Assembly: GCA_013791855.1 (NCBI GenBank)
Contig: VMTA01000047.1
Span: forward strand, 1-64,000
From: Sideroxydans sp.
Lineage (GTDB): Bacteria; Pseudomonadota; Gammaproteobacteria; Burkholderiales; Gallionellaceae
Length of the DNA: 64,000 nt
Direction of reading: 5' to 3'
The first letter of the stretch is position 1, and every line of letters starts with the position of its first letter. Positions 28,156-37,180 of the stretch are shown here, in pieces. The notes under the pieces were generated by a model. The model made no database searches and was not told where the DNA came from. It was given only the letters and a program-made list of their open reading frames with translations. Both the position numbers and the translations under genes were made by a program.

Positions 28156-28452
28156 ATGAAATTCTCCACTCTGATCGCCGCTTTGCTCGCCCTCTCCCTG
28201 ACCGCCTGCGGCGAACAAGCCAGTGAATCTCTGGACGCTGCCAAGAAAGCTGCAGTGGAGGCTGCCGACAAGGCCACGGATGCGGCAAAGGAAGCCGCCA
28301 AGGATGTAGGGGATGCGGCCAAGAACGCAGCCGAGGACGCCGCTCAAGCCGCTGCCGACAAAGCCAAGGAAGTTGCTAACGATGCCACCGCCGCCGCCAA
28401 GGATGTTGCCAAGAAGGCCGTCAACGAGGCTGCCGACGCGGTAAACAAGTAA
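28156..28452 (+). CDS. Small Ala/Lys-rich lipoprotein
   Basis: A 98-residue lipoprotein precursor. The signal ends in the lipobox LTAC (MKFSTLIAALLALSLTACGE). The mature part is one long amphipathic Ala/Lys/Asp helix with 11-residue-like repeats (AAKKAAVEAADKATDAAKEA), similar in character to LEA or apolipoprotein-like helices. A TAGAAT -10 box (28091-28096) lies upstream. Its signal sequence is nearly identical to that of the lipoprotein at 28740, so the two probably share an origin. It may associate with membrane or stabilise envelope proteins; this is inference. Confidence 0.8.
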   Translation: MKFSTLIAALLALSLTACGEQASESLDAAKKAAVEAADKATDAAKEAAKDVGDAAKNAAEDAAQAAADKAKEVANDATAAAKDVAKKAVNEAADAVNK

Positions 28453-28612
28453 GCTTTTCGCCTTACCGGTGAGTCGGGCAAGCCCGATTCGCCGCCCTCA
28501 CTCGCCCTTTCAGAAATTGCCAGACAATCACAGAAATTGCACGCTTTTGACAGCGGCCTGAAGAAGTGCTTTCCACCTGAAATAAAAGGGATTTTTCGCC
28601 ACAACATCCCGC

Positions 28613-28640
28613 TTGTATTTCCCTTTGGAAGCGCTAGAAT
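28613..28640 (+). promoter_or_regulatory. Putative sigma-70 promoter of the second small lipoprotein
   Basis: TTGTAT (28613-28618), 16-bp spacer, TAGAAT (28635-28640). The transcribed leader of about 90 bases holds a perfect 9-bp inverted repeat (GCCTTTTCT at 28646, AGAAAAGGC at 28668) that could regulate translation or stability. The upstream part of this 287-bp gap holds only the 3' region of the preceding gene, with a GTGAGTCGGGC/GCCCGATTCGCC hairpin near 28468. Confidence 0.5.
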
Positions 28641-28739
28641 GCGCCGCCTTTTCTTTGGGAAGGTTGCAGAAAAGGCAGCTCAATACAAACCTTCACTTAA
28701 AGTCTAGTAGTACCTATCTATACGATTGGAAAATTGAAA

Positions 28740-28925
28740 ATGAAACGCTCCGCATTGATCGCAGCTCTGTTGGCTCTGTCTTTGTCTGCTTGTGGTGAGA
28801 AGTCTGCCGAAACTGCTGCTCCTGTTGCCGCTGCTCCAGCAACCGAAGTTGCAGCACCTGTCGCAGCTTCCGCAACCGAAGCAGCTGCACCGGCTACAGA
28901 AGCTCCGCAATCTGCTGCCAAGTAA
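28740..28925 (+). CDS. Very small Ala/Pro-rich lipoprotein
   Basis: A 61-residue lipoprotein precursor, MKRSALIAALLALSLSACGE with lipobox LSAC, then about 40 residues of Ala/Pro/Thr/Glu low complexity (APVAAAPATEVAAP). The signal is nearly identical to that of the lipoprotein 300 bp upstream. The mature sequence is extended rather than helical. It starts at ATG 28740; a TTG 6 bp upstream is not needed. It has its own promoter and terminator. Such small abundant lipoproteins often have envelope roles, but none is established here. Confidence 0.75.
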   Translation: MKRSALIAALLALSLSACGEKSAETAAPVAAAPATEVAAPVAASATEAAAPATEAPQSAAK

Positions 28926-28937
28926 CACCCGTACGAC

Positions 28938-28965
28938 AAAAAAGCCGGCGCAAGCCGGCTTTTTC
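28938..28965. terminator. Intrinsic terminator after the second lipoprotein
   Basis: AAAAAGCCGGC / GCCGGCTTTTT hairpin with a GCAA-type loop; it can serve both the + strand lipoprotein and the convergent MBL-fold gene. Confidence 0.92.
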
Positions 28966-28981
28966 TATTTCTCGCACCGCA

Positions 28982-29749
28982 TCAATCGATAGTTATCCAG
29001 TCCAACCCTTCGGACTGCGACGCGATCGTGATCTCATCCTGATTGCAAGACAGCACCTCACTCAGTGCCTGCGCGGCCAATTCAGGCTGGTTGTTCTGCT
29101 TGCTCAGGTGCGCAGCCACGATGTATTTCAGGAGACTGATATCCATGCTCGCCAGCAGACCTGCCGCCTGACGGTTGCTCAGGTGACCGACACGTCCGCC
29201 GACGCGCTGTTTGAGCGAGGGCGGATAACGCCCGGTACGCAACATCTCTTCGTCATGATTGCATTCCAGCACCAGTGCGTGACAACCCGCCAGTGATGCC
29301 TCGATGTGCGGCGTGATATGCCCAGTATCGGTCAGCACGCCCAAGCGGCGCGTGCCGTCGCTGAACACATATTGCACAGGCTCGCGGGCGTCGTGCGGCA
29401 CCAGAAAAGGCTGCACCTCGATGTCGCCGATGGCGATACGATGATGGGGATTGAGTTCGGCGACCGCGATGTCCGCGAACGCAGCCTGCTGCGTCAGCAA
29501 GGTGCCGTGGGTCATCCACACCGGGAGTTTGAACTTGCGCGCCAGCCGCGCCACACCGCCGATATGGTCGCTGTGTTCGTGGGTGACGAGGATGCCGTTG
29601 ATCTGTTCGGCCTGCAGGCCGAGACGCGCCAGACGTGACACGGTCTCATTGACGGAGAAACCGCAATCCAGCATCAGGGTGGTGTTACCGGCTTGCACTA
29701 GCAGCGAGTTGCCCTCGCTGCCGCTGCCGAGGAACGCGAAACGCATCAC
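28982..29749 (-). CDS. MBL-fold metallohydrolase, YycJ/ExoA-like family
   Basis: A 255-residue metallo-beta-lactamase-fold hydrolase. The metal motif HEHSDHIGG follows the typical N-terminus FLGSGSEGNSLLVQAGNTTL. Further ligands are seen in TDTGHI and VVAAHLSKQN-like C-terminal His. In Firmicutes YycJ is linked to the WalRK pathway and DNA repair; proteobacterial members are poorly studied. It is the third gene of a - strand run after dapA and bamC, 6 bp from bamC. Confidence 0.88.
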   Translation of the reverse strand: MMRFAFLGSGSEGNSLLVQAGNTTLMLDCGFSVNETVSRLARLGLQAEQINGILVTHEHSDHIGGVARLARKFKLPVWMTHGTLLTQQAAFADIAVAELNPHHRIAIGDIEVQPFLVPHDAREPVQYVFSDGTRRLGVLTDTGHITPHIEASLAGCHALVLECNHDEEMLRTGRYPPSLKQRVGGRVGHLSNRQAAGLLASMDISLLKYIVAAHLSKQNNQPELAAQALSEVLSCNQDEITIASQSEGLDWITID

Positions 29750-29755
29750 TGCGCT

Positions 29756-30337
29756 TTATTTCTCCAGTCGCTGGAACAACAGGTCGAGGATGCGAGTCGC
29801 TTCTGCCTGTGCCACTGCATCCGCAGCAACCGTCACAACACTGACGCCCTTCGTCTCTTGCACCAGCACGCGCAGTTCAGACGGCTGTTTTTCAGTGCCC
29901 TTCAGGTAGAACACGCCCTTGCTGCGATTCACATCACCAGCGGCAAGCTGGGCACGCTCCAGTGCCAGACTGACCTTGCGCCAGGCGCGGTCGAACGGCT
30001 CGGACAACAGCACGAAACGTTGACCTTCCACCGTCATCAGGCGTGCCGGTGCAGCCTCTGCCACCGCAACAGCCGCCGGTACGGGTTCTGCACAAGGTTG
30101 CCCGGCAGCCTGCACATCACGCGAATAATCGGAGTAGCTGGCCACCTGCGTGCCGTCGGCAGCAGGGATAGCATAGCGCTGGCTGCTACCCGGCAGTGTC
30201 AGATCGGGCGGCACTTCCAGTGCGGGAGCGGGCGTTCCGCCGTTCTTGTAGTCCACCGGCTTGCGCTCTGGCATGAGACCGCACCCAGCCAGCAGGGTGA
30301 GGACGAGGACGGCTGTGATCGCATTGCTTGTTTTCAT
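29756..30337 (-). CDS. bamC: Outer membrane assembly lipoprotein BamC (short form)
   Basis: A 193-residue lipoprotein, lipobox LLAGCG, followed by the unstructured N-terminal segment that binds BamD (VDYKNGGTPAPALEVPPDL) and one helix-grip domain. The location directly after dapA matches the enterobacterial dapA-bamC pair. E. coli BamC has two helix-grip domains (about 344 residues). Here only one is present, which is common in betaproteobacteria. The product is a peripheral member of the BAM complex that inserts outer-membrane proteins. Confidence 0.85.
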   Translation of the reverse strand: MKTSNAITAVLVLTLLAGCGLMPERKPVDYKNGGTPAPALEVPPDLTLPGSSQRYAIPAADGTQVASYSDYSRDVQAAGQPCAEPVPAAVAVAEAAPARLMTVEGQRFVLLSEPFDRAWRKVSLALERAQLAAGDVNRSKGVFYLKGTEKQPSELRVLVQETKGVSVVTVAADAVAQAEATRILDLLFQRLEK

Positions 30338-30353
30338 AGTGATTCCAGTGAGT

Positions 30354-31229
30354 TCAAATGACGCCGGCCTGACGCATCGCTTGTTCCACCGCAGGTTGGG
30401 CGGCAGCTGTGAGCGGTGTGAGCGGCAAACGCAGTACGTTGTTCATCTTGCCCATGCGCGCGACCGCCCATTTCACCGGGATCGGGTTCGCTTCGATGAA
30501 CAGTTTCTGGTGCAGACCGAGCAGGCGGAAGTTGATCGCGCGCGCCGTGGCGACATCGCCCTTGAGCGCAGCCGCACACATCTCGTGCATCAACTTCGGC
30601 GCGACGTTGGCCGTCACCGAGATGGTGCCGTGCGCGCCGAGCAGCATCAGCGCCAGCGTGCTGGCATCGTCACCGCTATAGATGGCGAAGTCTTTCGGGG
30701 CGCGCTTCAACAGGTCGCTGCCACGCTCGATGCCGCCGGTCGCATCCTTGATACCGATGATGTTGGGGATCTGCGCCAGACGCAGCACGGTGTCGTTGCT
30801 CATGTCCGCACCGGTACGCCCCGGCACGTTGTACAGGATGTGCGGCATGTCCACCGCTTCAGCGATGGCCTTGAAGTGCAGGTACAGACCTTCCTGGGTC
30901 GGCTTGTTGTAGTAAGGCACCACCGTCAGCGAGGCATCCGCACCGACCTTCCTGGAGAAGGTGGCCAGCTCGATGGCTTCCTTGGTGGAGTTCGCGCCGG
31001 TGCCCGCGATGATGGGCACGCGCTTGTTGGCATGCTTCACCGCCTCGGCGATGAGCAATTCATGCTCTTCCAGGTCGACAGTGGGGGATTCACCGGTGGT
31101 GCCGACCACCACGATGGCGTCGGTGCCTTCGGCGATATGGAAATCGATCAACGCGCGGAATGCCTCAAGGTCGAGGCTGCCATCCGCATGCATCGGCGTG
31201 ACGATCGCTACGAGACTGCCAGTAATCAT
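30354..31229 (-). CDS. dapA: 4-hydroxy-tetrahydrodipicolinate synthase
   Basis: A 291-residue DapA that condenses pyruvate with aspartate semialdehyde in lysine and diaminopimelate synthesis. The substrate motif [10 protein letters not shown], the catalytic Tyr in [10 protein letters not shown] and the Schiff-base Lys in [10 protein letters not shown] are intact. The start [13 protein letters not shown] at 31229 matches the family; an upstream extension of 15 residues is rejected. It heads the dapA-bamC-MBL unit and is divergent from feoA. Confidence 0.97.
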   Translation of the reverse strand: MITGSLVAIVTPMHADGSLDLEAFRALIDFHIAEGTDAIVVVGTTGESPTVDLEEHELLIAEAVKHANKRVPIIAGTGANSTKEAIELATFSRKVGADASLTVVPYYNKPTQEGLYLHFKAIAEAVDMPHILYNVPGRTGADMSNDTVLRLAQIPNIIGIKDATGGIERGSDLLKRAPKDFAIYSGDDASTLALMLLGAHGTISVTANVAPKLMHEMCAAALKGDVATARAINFRLLGLHQKLFIEANPIPVKWAVARMGKMNNVLRLPLTPLTAAAQPAVEQAMRQAGVI

Positions 31230-31323
31230 GATCTTATCGATACGTTTTGGAAGCGCGCATTCTACCTTAATCACGCAGGCTTACGCGACAGGAGCGCAAC
31301 GGCTGTGGAATAATGCATAGACC

Positions 31324-31569
31324 ATGTCAGCCTCCACTTTAGCCACCCTGCAACAAGGCGATCTCGCCACCATCGTTGCCATCCACGCCGATCAGGCCTT
31401 GCATCAGCGCCTGCTCGCGTTGGGCTTCCGCAAGGGCAAACAGATCGAACTGGTGCGCCAGGCCGTCTTCTCCGGCCCGTTGCAGGTACGGCTGGGCACC
31501 ACCGATGTCGTCTTGCGCCGCAACGAGGCCAGCAAGATAGAAGTTTGCAAAGGAGCCGGCTGCGCATGA
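31324..31569 (+). CDS. feoA: Ferrous iron transport protein A
   Basis: An 81-residue SH3-like FeoA (LQQGDLATIVAIHADQAL, LALGFRKGKQIELV, GTTDVVLRRNEASKI). FeoA supports FeoB-mediated Fe(II) uptake. Its stop overlaps the feoB start by 4 bp, giving a translationally coupled feoAB unit. No FeoC is seen. A GGAATAATG element lies about 20 bp before the ATG and may be part of the promoter; no clear Fur box was recognised by eye. Confidence 0.93.
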   Translation: MSASTLATLQQGDLATIVAIHADQALHQRLLALGFRKGKQIELVRQAVFSGPLQVRLGTTDVVLRRNEASKIEVCKGAGCA

Positions 31570-33353
31570 AACGCATCGCATTGTTGGGCATGCCCAACAC
31601 CGGCAAGTCCACCCTGTTCAACCGCATGACCGGCGGCGCGGCGCGTGTCGGCAACTGGCCTGGCATCACGGTCGAGCTGCTGTCCGGCAAGATCCTGCTG
31701 GGCGGCGACATGGTGGAGATCATCGACCTGCCCGGCATCTATGACCTGCACGGTTTCTCGGACGACGAGCAGGTGGTGCGCCACTTCCTGCACGACAACG
31801 TGCCCGACCTGGCACTGGTGATCCTCAACGCCACGCAGATCGAACGCCAGATGAGCCTGTTACTGCAGTTGAAACAGCTCAACATGAACGTGGTGGTGCT
31901 GCTCAACATGTCGGACGAGGCGCGCAAATACGGCATCACCATCGACAGCGGCAAGATGTCAGAGATGCTGGGCTTGCCTATCTATCTGCTCAGCGGTAAA
32001 TACGGTGCCGGTTATCAGGATGCGTTGCAGGCCGTCACCAAAGCCCTGCGCTACCCGACTCCCGGCATGGCCGAGCAGTTGCGCTCGCAACTGGAGCAGG
32101 ACGAGCACATCGAATCCGAGATGGCGCGCGTGTTGAAACATGCGGTGCAGGTGCCGGTGCAGATGCCCGAACATCTCACCGACAAGCTCGACCGCGTGAT
32201 GCTGCACCCCTGGCTCGGCCTGCCTATCTTCTTCGGCATCATGTATCTGCTGTTCCAGGGCATCTTCTTGCTCGGCCAACCGCTGCAGGGCGGTGTCGCC
32301 GAAGCACTGAGCTGGCTGCGCGTCACGGCGCTGGAAGCGGCTGTGGCCGGCGCGCCGTCGTGGTTATCCGGCTTGCTGCTGGATGGCATCTACAACGGCG
32401 TGGCGACGGTCGCGGCTTTCGTGCCCATCATCGTGCTGTTCTTCCTGTTCATGGCCATGGTGGAAGACAGCGGCTATCTGTCGCGTGCCGCGTTCCTGAT
32501 GGATGCACTGATGGCCAAGATGGGACTGGACGGTCGCGGCTTCGTGATGTTGCTGATGGGTTTCGGTTGCAACGTGCCCGCGCTGATGGGGACACGCGTG
32601 ATGCGCTCCCGCAGCATGCGCCTGCTGACCATGCTGGTGATCCCGTTCTCGCTGTGCTCGGCGCGACTGCAGGTGTTCGTGTTCATCACGGCCGCGCTGT
32701 TCTCGCCGCAGCATGCCCCGCTGGTGTTGTTCAGCCTGTACCTATTCAGCTTCGCCGCCGCCATCCTCACGGCGCTGCTGTTCCGTAACAAGTTCCAGAG
32801 CAGCGAACCGTTCGTGCTGGAATTGCCGCCGTATCGCTTCCCAACCTTGCGCCAGATGCTGTTGCGCGGCTGGATCGAAGTGCGCCATTTCCTCAGTCGC
32901 GCCACGCAGTTCATCATCGCCGGCGTGGTGCTGGTCTGGCTGCTCACCAATCTGCCGGCCTCCGCTGCAGCGGGCGGCCCGGACACGCTGGCCGGCATGA
33001 TAGGCAGCGCGCTGCATCCGATCTTTGCACCCATCGGCATCAACGAACAACTGACCATCGCACTGATCTTCGGCTTCGTCGCCAAGGAAATCGTGATCGG
33101 TTCGCTGGCGGTGATCTATGGCATGAGCGGTGATGCGCTGAGCGGCGCGCTGGGCCAGCAGCTGGACTGGGTACAGGCCTACAGCTTCATGCTGTTCACG
33201 CTGGTCTACACACCCTGCCTGTCCACCATCGCCACCCTGCGCGCCGAGGCCAAGGACATGAGATATACCCTGTTCACGCTGGCTTGGTCGCTGGCGCTGG
33301 CCTGGGCCATCAGTTTCGTGTTCTACCAGTCGGCACGGGCACTCGGCTATTGA
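31566..33353 (+). CDS. feoB: Ferrous iron transporter B (short form)
   Basis: A 595-residue Fe(II) permease with an N-terminal G protein domain (G1 GMPNTGKS, G3 DLPGIYDL, a divergent G4 NMSD) and a C-terminal membrane domain with Gate motifs including GFGCNVPALMGTR and YTPCLSTIATLRAE. It is shorter than the E. coli protein (773 residues), mainly through a reduced linker and shorter membrane segments. The G1 motif starts within seven residues of the N-terminus. Expected to import ferrous iron under low oxygen. Confidence 0.95.
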   Translation: MKRIALLGMPNTGKSTLFNRMTGGAARVGNWPGITVELLSGKILLGGDMVEIIDLPGIYDLHGFSDDEQVVRHFLHDNVPDLALVILNATQIERQMSLLLQLKQLNMNVVVLLNMSDEARKYGITIDSGKMSEMLGLPIYLLSGKYGAGYQDALQAVTKALRYPTPGMAEQLRSQLEQDEHIESEMARVLKHAVQVPVQMPEHLTDKLDRVMLHPWLGLPIFFGIMYLLFQGIFLLGQPLQGGVAEALSWLRVTALEAAVAGAPSWLSGLLLDGIYNGVATVAAFVPIIVLFFLFMAMVEDSGYLSRAAFLMDALMAKMGLDGRGFVMLLMGFGCNVPALMGTRVMRSRSMRLLTMLVIPFSLCSARLQVFVFITAALFSPQHAPLVLFSLYLFSFAAAILTALLFRNKFQSSEPFVLELPPYRFPTLRQMLLRGWIEVRHFLSRATQFIIAGVVLVWLLTNLPASAAAGGPDTLAGMIGSALHPIFAPIGINEQLTIALIFGFVAKEIVIGSLAVIYGMSGDALSGALGQQLDWVQAYSFMLFTLVYTPCLSTIATLRAEAKDMRYTLFTLAWSLALAWAISFVFYQSARALGY

Positions 33354-33376
33354 AGCGATTCATCATGTACCAAAGC

Positions 33377-33404
33377 AAAACGCCCCGGCTTGACCGGGGC
33401 GTTT
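33377..33404. terminator. Intrinsic terminator between feoB and the YfaZ-like gene
   Basis: AAAACGCCCCGG / CCGGGGCGTTT hairpin with a CTTGA-type loop, followed by CGTTTG. It lies between convergent genes. Confidence 0.85.
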
Positions 33405-33429
33405 CGTTTGCAGCTTGGCACCGATGTGA

Positions 33430-33999
33430 TCAGAAGGAAAGACGCACACCGATGTGACCACCATTATCCACGCGACCTTCGGGGAAACCGTTCTTCATGA
33501 TGAACTTGCTGGAGCGGTAGCCGATGTAAGCCTGGGTCAGCGGAGACATGGCGAACTCGAAACGCGCCATGCCCTGTGTGAAATGATCCACATCGCCGAA
33601 GCTGATGATGCGCGGTGCATAGTTGTATTCACCCACCAGGGCGAAACGACGGTCGTTAGGCAATTCGAAACGCACCTGCGCCCCCAGCGCCACGCCGGAG
33701 ACCAGCTTACGCGACGAAGCCACCTTGCTCAGGGAAGCTGCCACGACCTTGGCGCCAACGCCCAGCGACAGACCGGACACGCTGCCTTCTTCGTTCAACA
33801 CCAGCAGACCGGCATCGACCATGATGTCGTTCAGATCGTTGTAAGCCACTGAGGCGAACAGATCGGACTTGCCGGCGATACCGCTAGGAACCGTGTACTT
33901 GAACTGAGCGGTGCTGTTGCTCAGATTGATATCCAGCGTATCCGCAAAGGCCGTCGAACCGACCATGATCAGTGCAGCAGCAACGAAACGACGCAACAT
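33430..33999 (-). CDS. YfaZ-family outer membrane beta-barrel protein
   Basis: A 189-residue precursor with signal peptide MLRRFVAAALIMVGSTAFAD and about eight amphipathic strands, ending in a C-terminal Phe (IGVRLSF), the BAM recognition signal. The spacing DLFASVAYNDLND, GLSLGVGAKVVAAS, ALGAQVRFELPNDRRFALVGEYNYAP resembles the YfaZ family of small outer-membrane proteins of unknown function. AAGGAGCT precedes the ATG at 33999. It stands alone, next to a tRNA gene. Confidence 0.8.
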   Translation of the reverse strand: MLRRFVAAALIMVGSTAFADTLDINLSNSTAQFKYTVPSGIAGKSDLFASVAYNDLNDIMVDAGLLVLNEEGSVSGLSLGVGAKVVAASLSKVASSRKLVSGVALGAQVRFELPNDRRFALVGEYNYAPRIISFGDVDHFTQGMARFEFAMSPLTQAYIGYRSSKFIMKNGFPEGRVDNGGHIGVRLSF

Positions 34000-34022
34000 A
34001 TTGAGCTCCTTTATTGGGAAAT

Positions 34023-34112
34023 TGGCGGAAGCGGTGAGATTCGAACTCACGAACGACTCGCATCGTTGCCGGTTTTCAAGACCGGTGCCTTCAACCGCTC
34101 GGCCACGCTTCC
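34023..34112 (-). tRNA. tRNA-Ser (anticodon UGA)
   Basis: The - strand reads GGAAGCGTGGCCGAGCGG at the 5' end and CCGCTTCCGCCA at the 3' end, with an encoded CCA. The anticodon loop CTTGAAA (complement of 34074-34080) gives anticodon UGA, decoding UCA. The long variable arm typical of serine tRNA makes 90 bases. No integrase or direct repeat is seen near it. Confidence 0.97.
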
Positions 34113-34293
34113 TTATTCTTCAAACACTTGCAGCAAACGGCCTGTAACCACACGCAAGCAGCGCCGCGCATGATACCCGAAATCATCAGGCCTTCCAAAA
34201 ACCGGCTTTCATCTGCGGTTGCAACTTTTTCGCAGCTTGCGTAGTCTCACGCTCGCCGTGCGCAAAGTCGCACTTTATTTGAACGGAGCAGAA

Positions 34294-34980
34294 ATGAACT
34301 TCCAGACCCAAACCGCACCTATCGGAACACTACCCGTCGAACGGAACAAGGTCCTGCGCAACACCTACATGATGCTGTCGCTGACCATGATCCCGACCGT
34401 GATCGGCGCTTTCATCGGCACCTCGCTGAACCTGTCGTTCATGGCTGCCAGCCCCATCATCTCCTCGCTGGTGATGTTCGGCGTGATGCTGGGCATGCTG
34501 TTCGCGGTGTCCGCGCTGCGCAACAGCGTATGGGGCATCGCCGCCCTGCTCGGTTTCACTTTCGTCGCAGGCGTATTCCTCGGCCCCATCCTGCAAGTCG
34601 CCCTGCATCTGAAGAACGGCGCGCAGCTGATCGGCATGGCAGCAGGCGGCACCGGCATCATCTTTTTCTCGCTGGCCACCATCGCCACCGTGACCAAGAA
34701 GGATTTCAGCTTCATGGGCAAGTTCCTGTTCATCGGACTGATTTTGCTGATCGTCGCTTCGCTGGCGAATCTGTTCTTCCAGATCCCCGCGCTGTCGCTG
34801 ACCATCTCCGCCATCGCGGTGCTGATCTTCTCCGCCTACATCCTGTATGACGTGAGCCAAATCGTGAACGGCGGCGAGACCAACTATGTGATGGCGACGC
34901 TGGGCCTGTATCTGAGCATCTACAACTTGTTCATCAACCTGTTGCAACTGCTGATGGCATTCACAGGCGAACGCGAATAA
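34294..34980 (+). CDS. Bax inhibitor-1 / YccA family membrane protein
   Basis: A 228-residue, seven-helix membrane protein of the BI-1/YccA group. YccA modulates the FtsH protease and other relatives leak calcium in a pH-dependent way. Typical blocks are VLRNTYMMLSLTMIPTVIGA near the N-terminus and ISAIAVLIFSAYILYDVSQI followed by YLSIYNLFINLLQL, with conserved Asp in the last helices. GGAG precedes the ATG at 34294; an upstream in-frame start is rejected. Monocistronic with its own terminator. Confidence 0.93.
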   Translation: MNFQTQTAPIGTLPVERNKVLRNTYMMLSLTMIPTVIGAFIGTSLNLSFMAASPIISSLVMFGVMLGMLFAVSALRNSVWGIAALLGFTFVAGVFLGPILQVALHLKNGAQLIGMAAGGTGIIFFSLATIATVTKKDFSFMGKFLFIGLILLIVASLANLFFQIPALSLTISAIAVLIFSAYILYDVSQIVNGGETNYVMATLGLYLSIYNLFINLLQLLMAFTGERE

Positions 34981-34996
34981 GCATTCCACACACACA

Positions 34997-35025
34997 ACAA
35001 GGCGGCCTCGCGGCCGCCTTTTGTT
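34997..35025 (+). terminator. Intrinsic terminator after the BI-1 gene
   Basis: CAAGGCGGCC / GGCCGCCTTTTG hairpin with a TCGC loop followed by TTTT. It ends 15 bp before the HopJ gene. Confidence 0.88.
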
Positions 35026-35039
35026 TTCACGGAGACAAG

Positions 35040-35390
35040 ATGGAACTGAACGAATTTCTGAAAAAACTGGACGAGACGCTGGACAGCGTCTGCTTCAACG
35101 ACACGATAGCGGTGATCGACGCGCATTACGATTTCACCCCTACCGCCTTCAGCAACGGCGCGGCACGCAACGAGGCGGGACAGAACAACGGCTCGTGCAA
35201 ACTCTTTTCTTTCGCGATGCTGAACGGGCTGTCACCGCAACAGACGTTGGCTTGCTTCGGCGACTATTACCGCAAGGATGTGCTCGGTAATCCAGAGGGA
35301 GCGGATCATGCCAACATCCGCAATTTCATGAAGACAGGCTGGGAAGGTATCTCGTTCGAGGGCGATGCATTAGCGCAGAAAAGCGCCTGA
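35040..35390 (+). CDS. HopJ type III effector family protein
   Basis: A 116-residue protein of the HopJ family (LDSVCFNDTIAVIDAHYDFT, then GQNNGSCKLFSFAMLNGLS and CFGDYYRKDV). Despite the family name, it is widespread in free-living bacteria without type III secretion and is probably a cytosolic housekeeping protein of unknown role. Its reading frame abuts the convergent rhodanese gene with no gap. Confidence 0.9.
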   Translation: MELNEFLKKLDETLDSVCFNDTIAVIDAHYDFTPTAFSNGAARNEAGQNNGSCKLFSFAMLNGLSPQQTLACFGDYYRKDVLGNPEGADHANIRNFMKTGWEGISFEGDALAQKSA

Positions 35391-35855
35391 TCACTTGGGT
35401 CTGCGTTGTTCCGGCTTCACGCGCGATGCGAGCAACTCATCGCCCGCGTCAGCATCCACCACATTGCCGTTGGCGTTTTCCATCGGCAACTCGGCATCGT
35501 TCCAGCCGCGTATGCCGAGCTTGAGCGAGACGACATTGATAAAACCCATCTGCTGCATCACATCCGCAGCCAGCACCGACCGTTTTCCCGAGCGGCAGAT
35601 CACCACGATCTCGCGCTCGCGTCCCGCAACCAGTTCCGGCACGGTCTCGTCGTAATCCCATTCGCAGGACTGCTCCAGTATGCCGCGCGGCACATTGATC
35701 GAACCGGGGATGCGCAAGGCGTCGAATTCAGCAGGTTCACGAATATCAAGCAACAAAGGCACATCGCCCGACTGGTAGCGCCGCCCAAAGTCCCATGGCG
35801 TGACTTCCCTCACGCGCGCAAGCGCTTCTTCAACCAGTTCGTCATAGCGTTTCAT
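35391..35855 (-). CDS. Rhodanese-like sulfurtransferase domain protein
   Basis: A 154-residue single rhodanese domain with extra N-terminal helix. The active-site Cys lies in [11 protein letters not shown], a six-residue loop. The preceding [23 protein letters not shown] motif is typical. The C-terminal 30 residues are charged and non-conserved. It follows rlmD with a 4-bp overlap, so the two are co-translated. It probably transfers sulfane sulfur; the acceptor is unknown. Confidence 0.9.
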   Translation of the reverse strand: MKRYDELVEEALARVREVTPWDFGRRYQSGDVPLLLDIREPAEFDALRIPGSINVPRGILEQSCEWDYDETVPELVAGREREIVVICRSGKRSVLAADVMQQMGFINVVSLKLGIRGWNDAELPMENANGNVVDADAGDELLASRVKPEQRRPK

Positions 35856-37180
35856 GCCTGACCGCCTGCAATCTTCTCGAATATCGCGATGGACTCCACA
35901 TGCGCCGTCTGCGGGAACATATTCATCACGCCTGCCGCTTTCAGCGTGTAGCCCTTCTCATGCACCAGCACTTCCGCGTCGCGCGCCAGTGTGGCCGGGT
36001 TGCAGCTCACGTAGACGATGCGCTGCGGTGCGGTCTCAGGTGTGATGGCCTTGATCAATTCGATGGCACCGTCGCGCGGCGGATCGACCAACCATTTGTC
36101 GAAATGTCCTAGCTTCTTCAATCTCTCTTCGTCCATCTCGAAAAGGTTCATGTCCATGAAGCGCGTGTTGGCGCTCAGACAGTTATGTTCGGCGCCCTGC
36201 ATAGCGCGCTTCACCAGCGCCGTACTGCCTTCGATGCCCAGCACCTGCGCGCCGCTGCGCGCGATGGGCAAAGTGAAGTTGCCCAGTCCGCAGAAAAAGT
36301 CGGCGATGTTCTCGTGCGCTTGCGGATCGAGCAGACGCAGGGCGCGGTGCACCATCACTCTATTGAGCTGGTGGTTGACCTGAGTGAACTCGGTCGGCGC
36401 GAACGGCATCTCAACATCGAATTCCGGCAGGCTGTAGGTGAGCGGCGGTGCCTGCAAAGGATGGAAAGGCACTACGGTCTCCGGTCCTTTGGTTTGCAGC
36501 CAGAACTGGATGTCGTGCGCATCGGCAAAAGCACGCAAGGCGGCTTCGTCCGCAGGTGACATCGCCTCCATGATGCGAAGCACCAGCACATCGACGTTGT
36601 CGCCGCAGGCGATCTCGATCTGCGGCACACGCTCGCGGATGGATAGTCCATCGATCAGCTCCGACAACAAAGGGATCAGCGCGGAGATCTTGGGCGGCAG
36701 TATCTCGCAGCGCGACAGGTCCGCGATGAAGCTGCTGCGTTTCTCGTGGAATCCGATCAGCGTGCGCCCCTTCTTCAGCACATGGCGCACGCCGATGCGC
36801 GCACGCTGGCGATAGCCCCAGTAGATGCCGTGGATGGGCGACAGGATATTTTCCGGCGCGACCTTGCCGATACGCGCCAGATTCTCTTCCAGGATGCGTT
36901 GCTTCACCGCGACCTGCGCACCGGAATCCATATGCTGCATGGCGCAGCCGCCGCACATGCCAAAGTGGATGCACTTGGGCTGCACGCGCATGTAGGAATG
37001 ATTGGTCACACTAGTCGCCTGTGCCATCTCAAAACTGGGTTTCCTGCGATACGAGGCGTATGTCGCCCGCTCGCCCGGCAGTGCGCCTTCGATGAAGATC
37101 ACCTTGCCCTCATGATGCGCGATGCCGCGCCCTTCCTGATCGATGGATTCGATCACCACTGCCTGTTCAATGTTTGCCAT
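35852..37180 (-). CDS. rlmD: 23S rRNA (uracil(1939)-C(5))-methyltransferase RlmD
   Basis: A 442-residue RlmD/RumA: N-terminal TRAM domain ([20 protein letters not shown]), an Fe-S cluster motif [14 protein letters not shown], and a C-terminal SAM-methyltransferase domain with motif [18 protein letters not shown]. The catalytic Cys is in [12 protein letters not shown]. It methylates U1939 of 23S rRNA. It overlaps the VanZ gene upstream by 14 bp and the rhodanese gene downstream by 4 bp. Confidence 0.96.
   Translation of the reverse strand: MANIEQAVVIESIDQEGRGIAHHEGKVIFIEGALPGERATYASYRRKPSFEMAQATSVTNHSYMRVQPKCIHFGMCGGCAMQHMDSGAQVAVKQRILEENLARIGKVAPENILSPIHGIYWGYRQRARIGVRHVLKKGRTLIGFHEKRSSFIADLSRCEILPPKISALIPLLSELIDGLSIRERVPQIEIACGDNVDVLVLRIMEAMSPADEAALRAFADAHDIQFWLQTKGPETVVPFHPLQAPPLTYSLPEFDVEMPFAPTEFTQVNHQLNRVMVHRALRLLDPQAHENIADFFCGLGNFTLPIARSGAQVLGIEGSTALVKRAMQGAEHNCLSANTRFMDMNLFEMDEERLKKLGHFDKWLVDPPRDGAIELIKAITPETAPQRIVYVSCNPATLARDAEVLVHEKGYTLKAAGVMNMFPQTAHVESIAIFEKIAGGQA

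Noticed and set aside
34023-34112. tRNA-Ser as a possible integration site for an island
   Set aside because: No integrase gene, no direct repeat of the tRNA 3' end and no change in base composition on either side.
35040-35390. HopJ as evidence of a type III secretion system
   Set aside because: The family occurs widely in bacteria without such systems, and no secretion genes are nearby.
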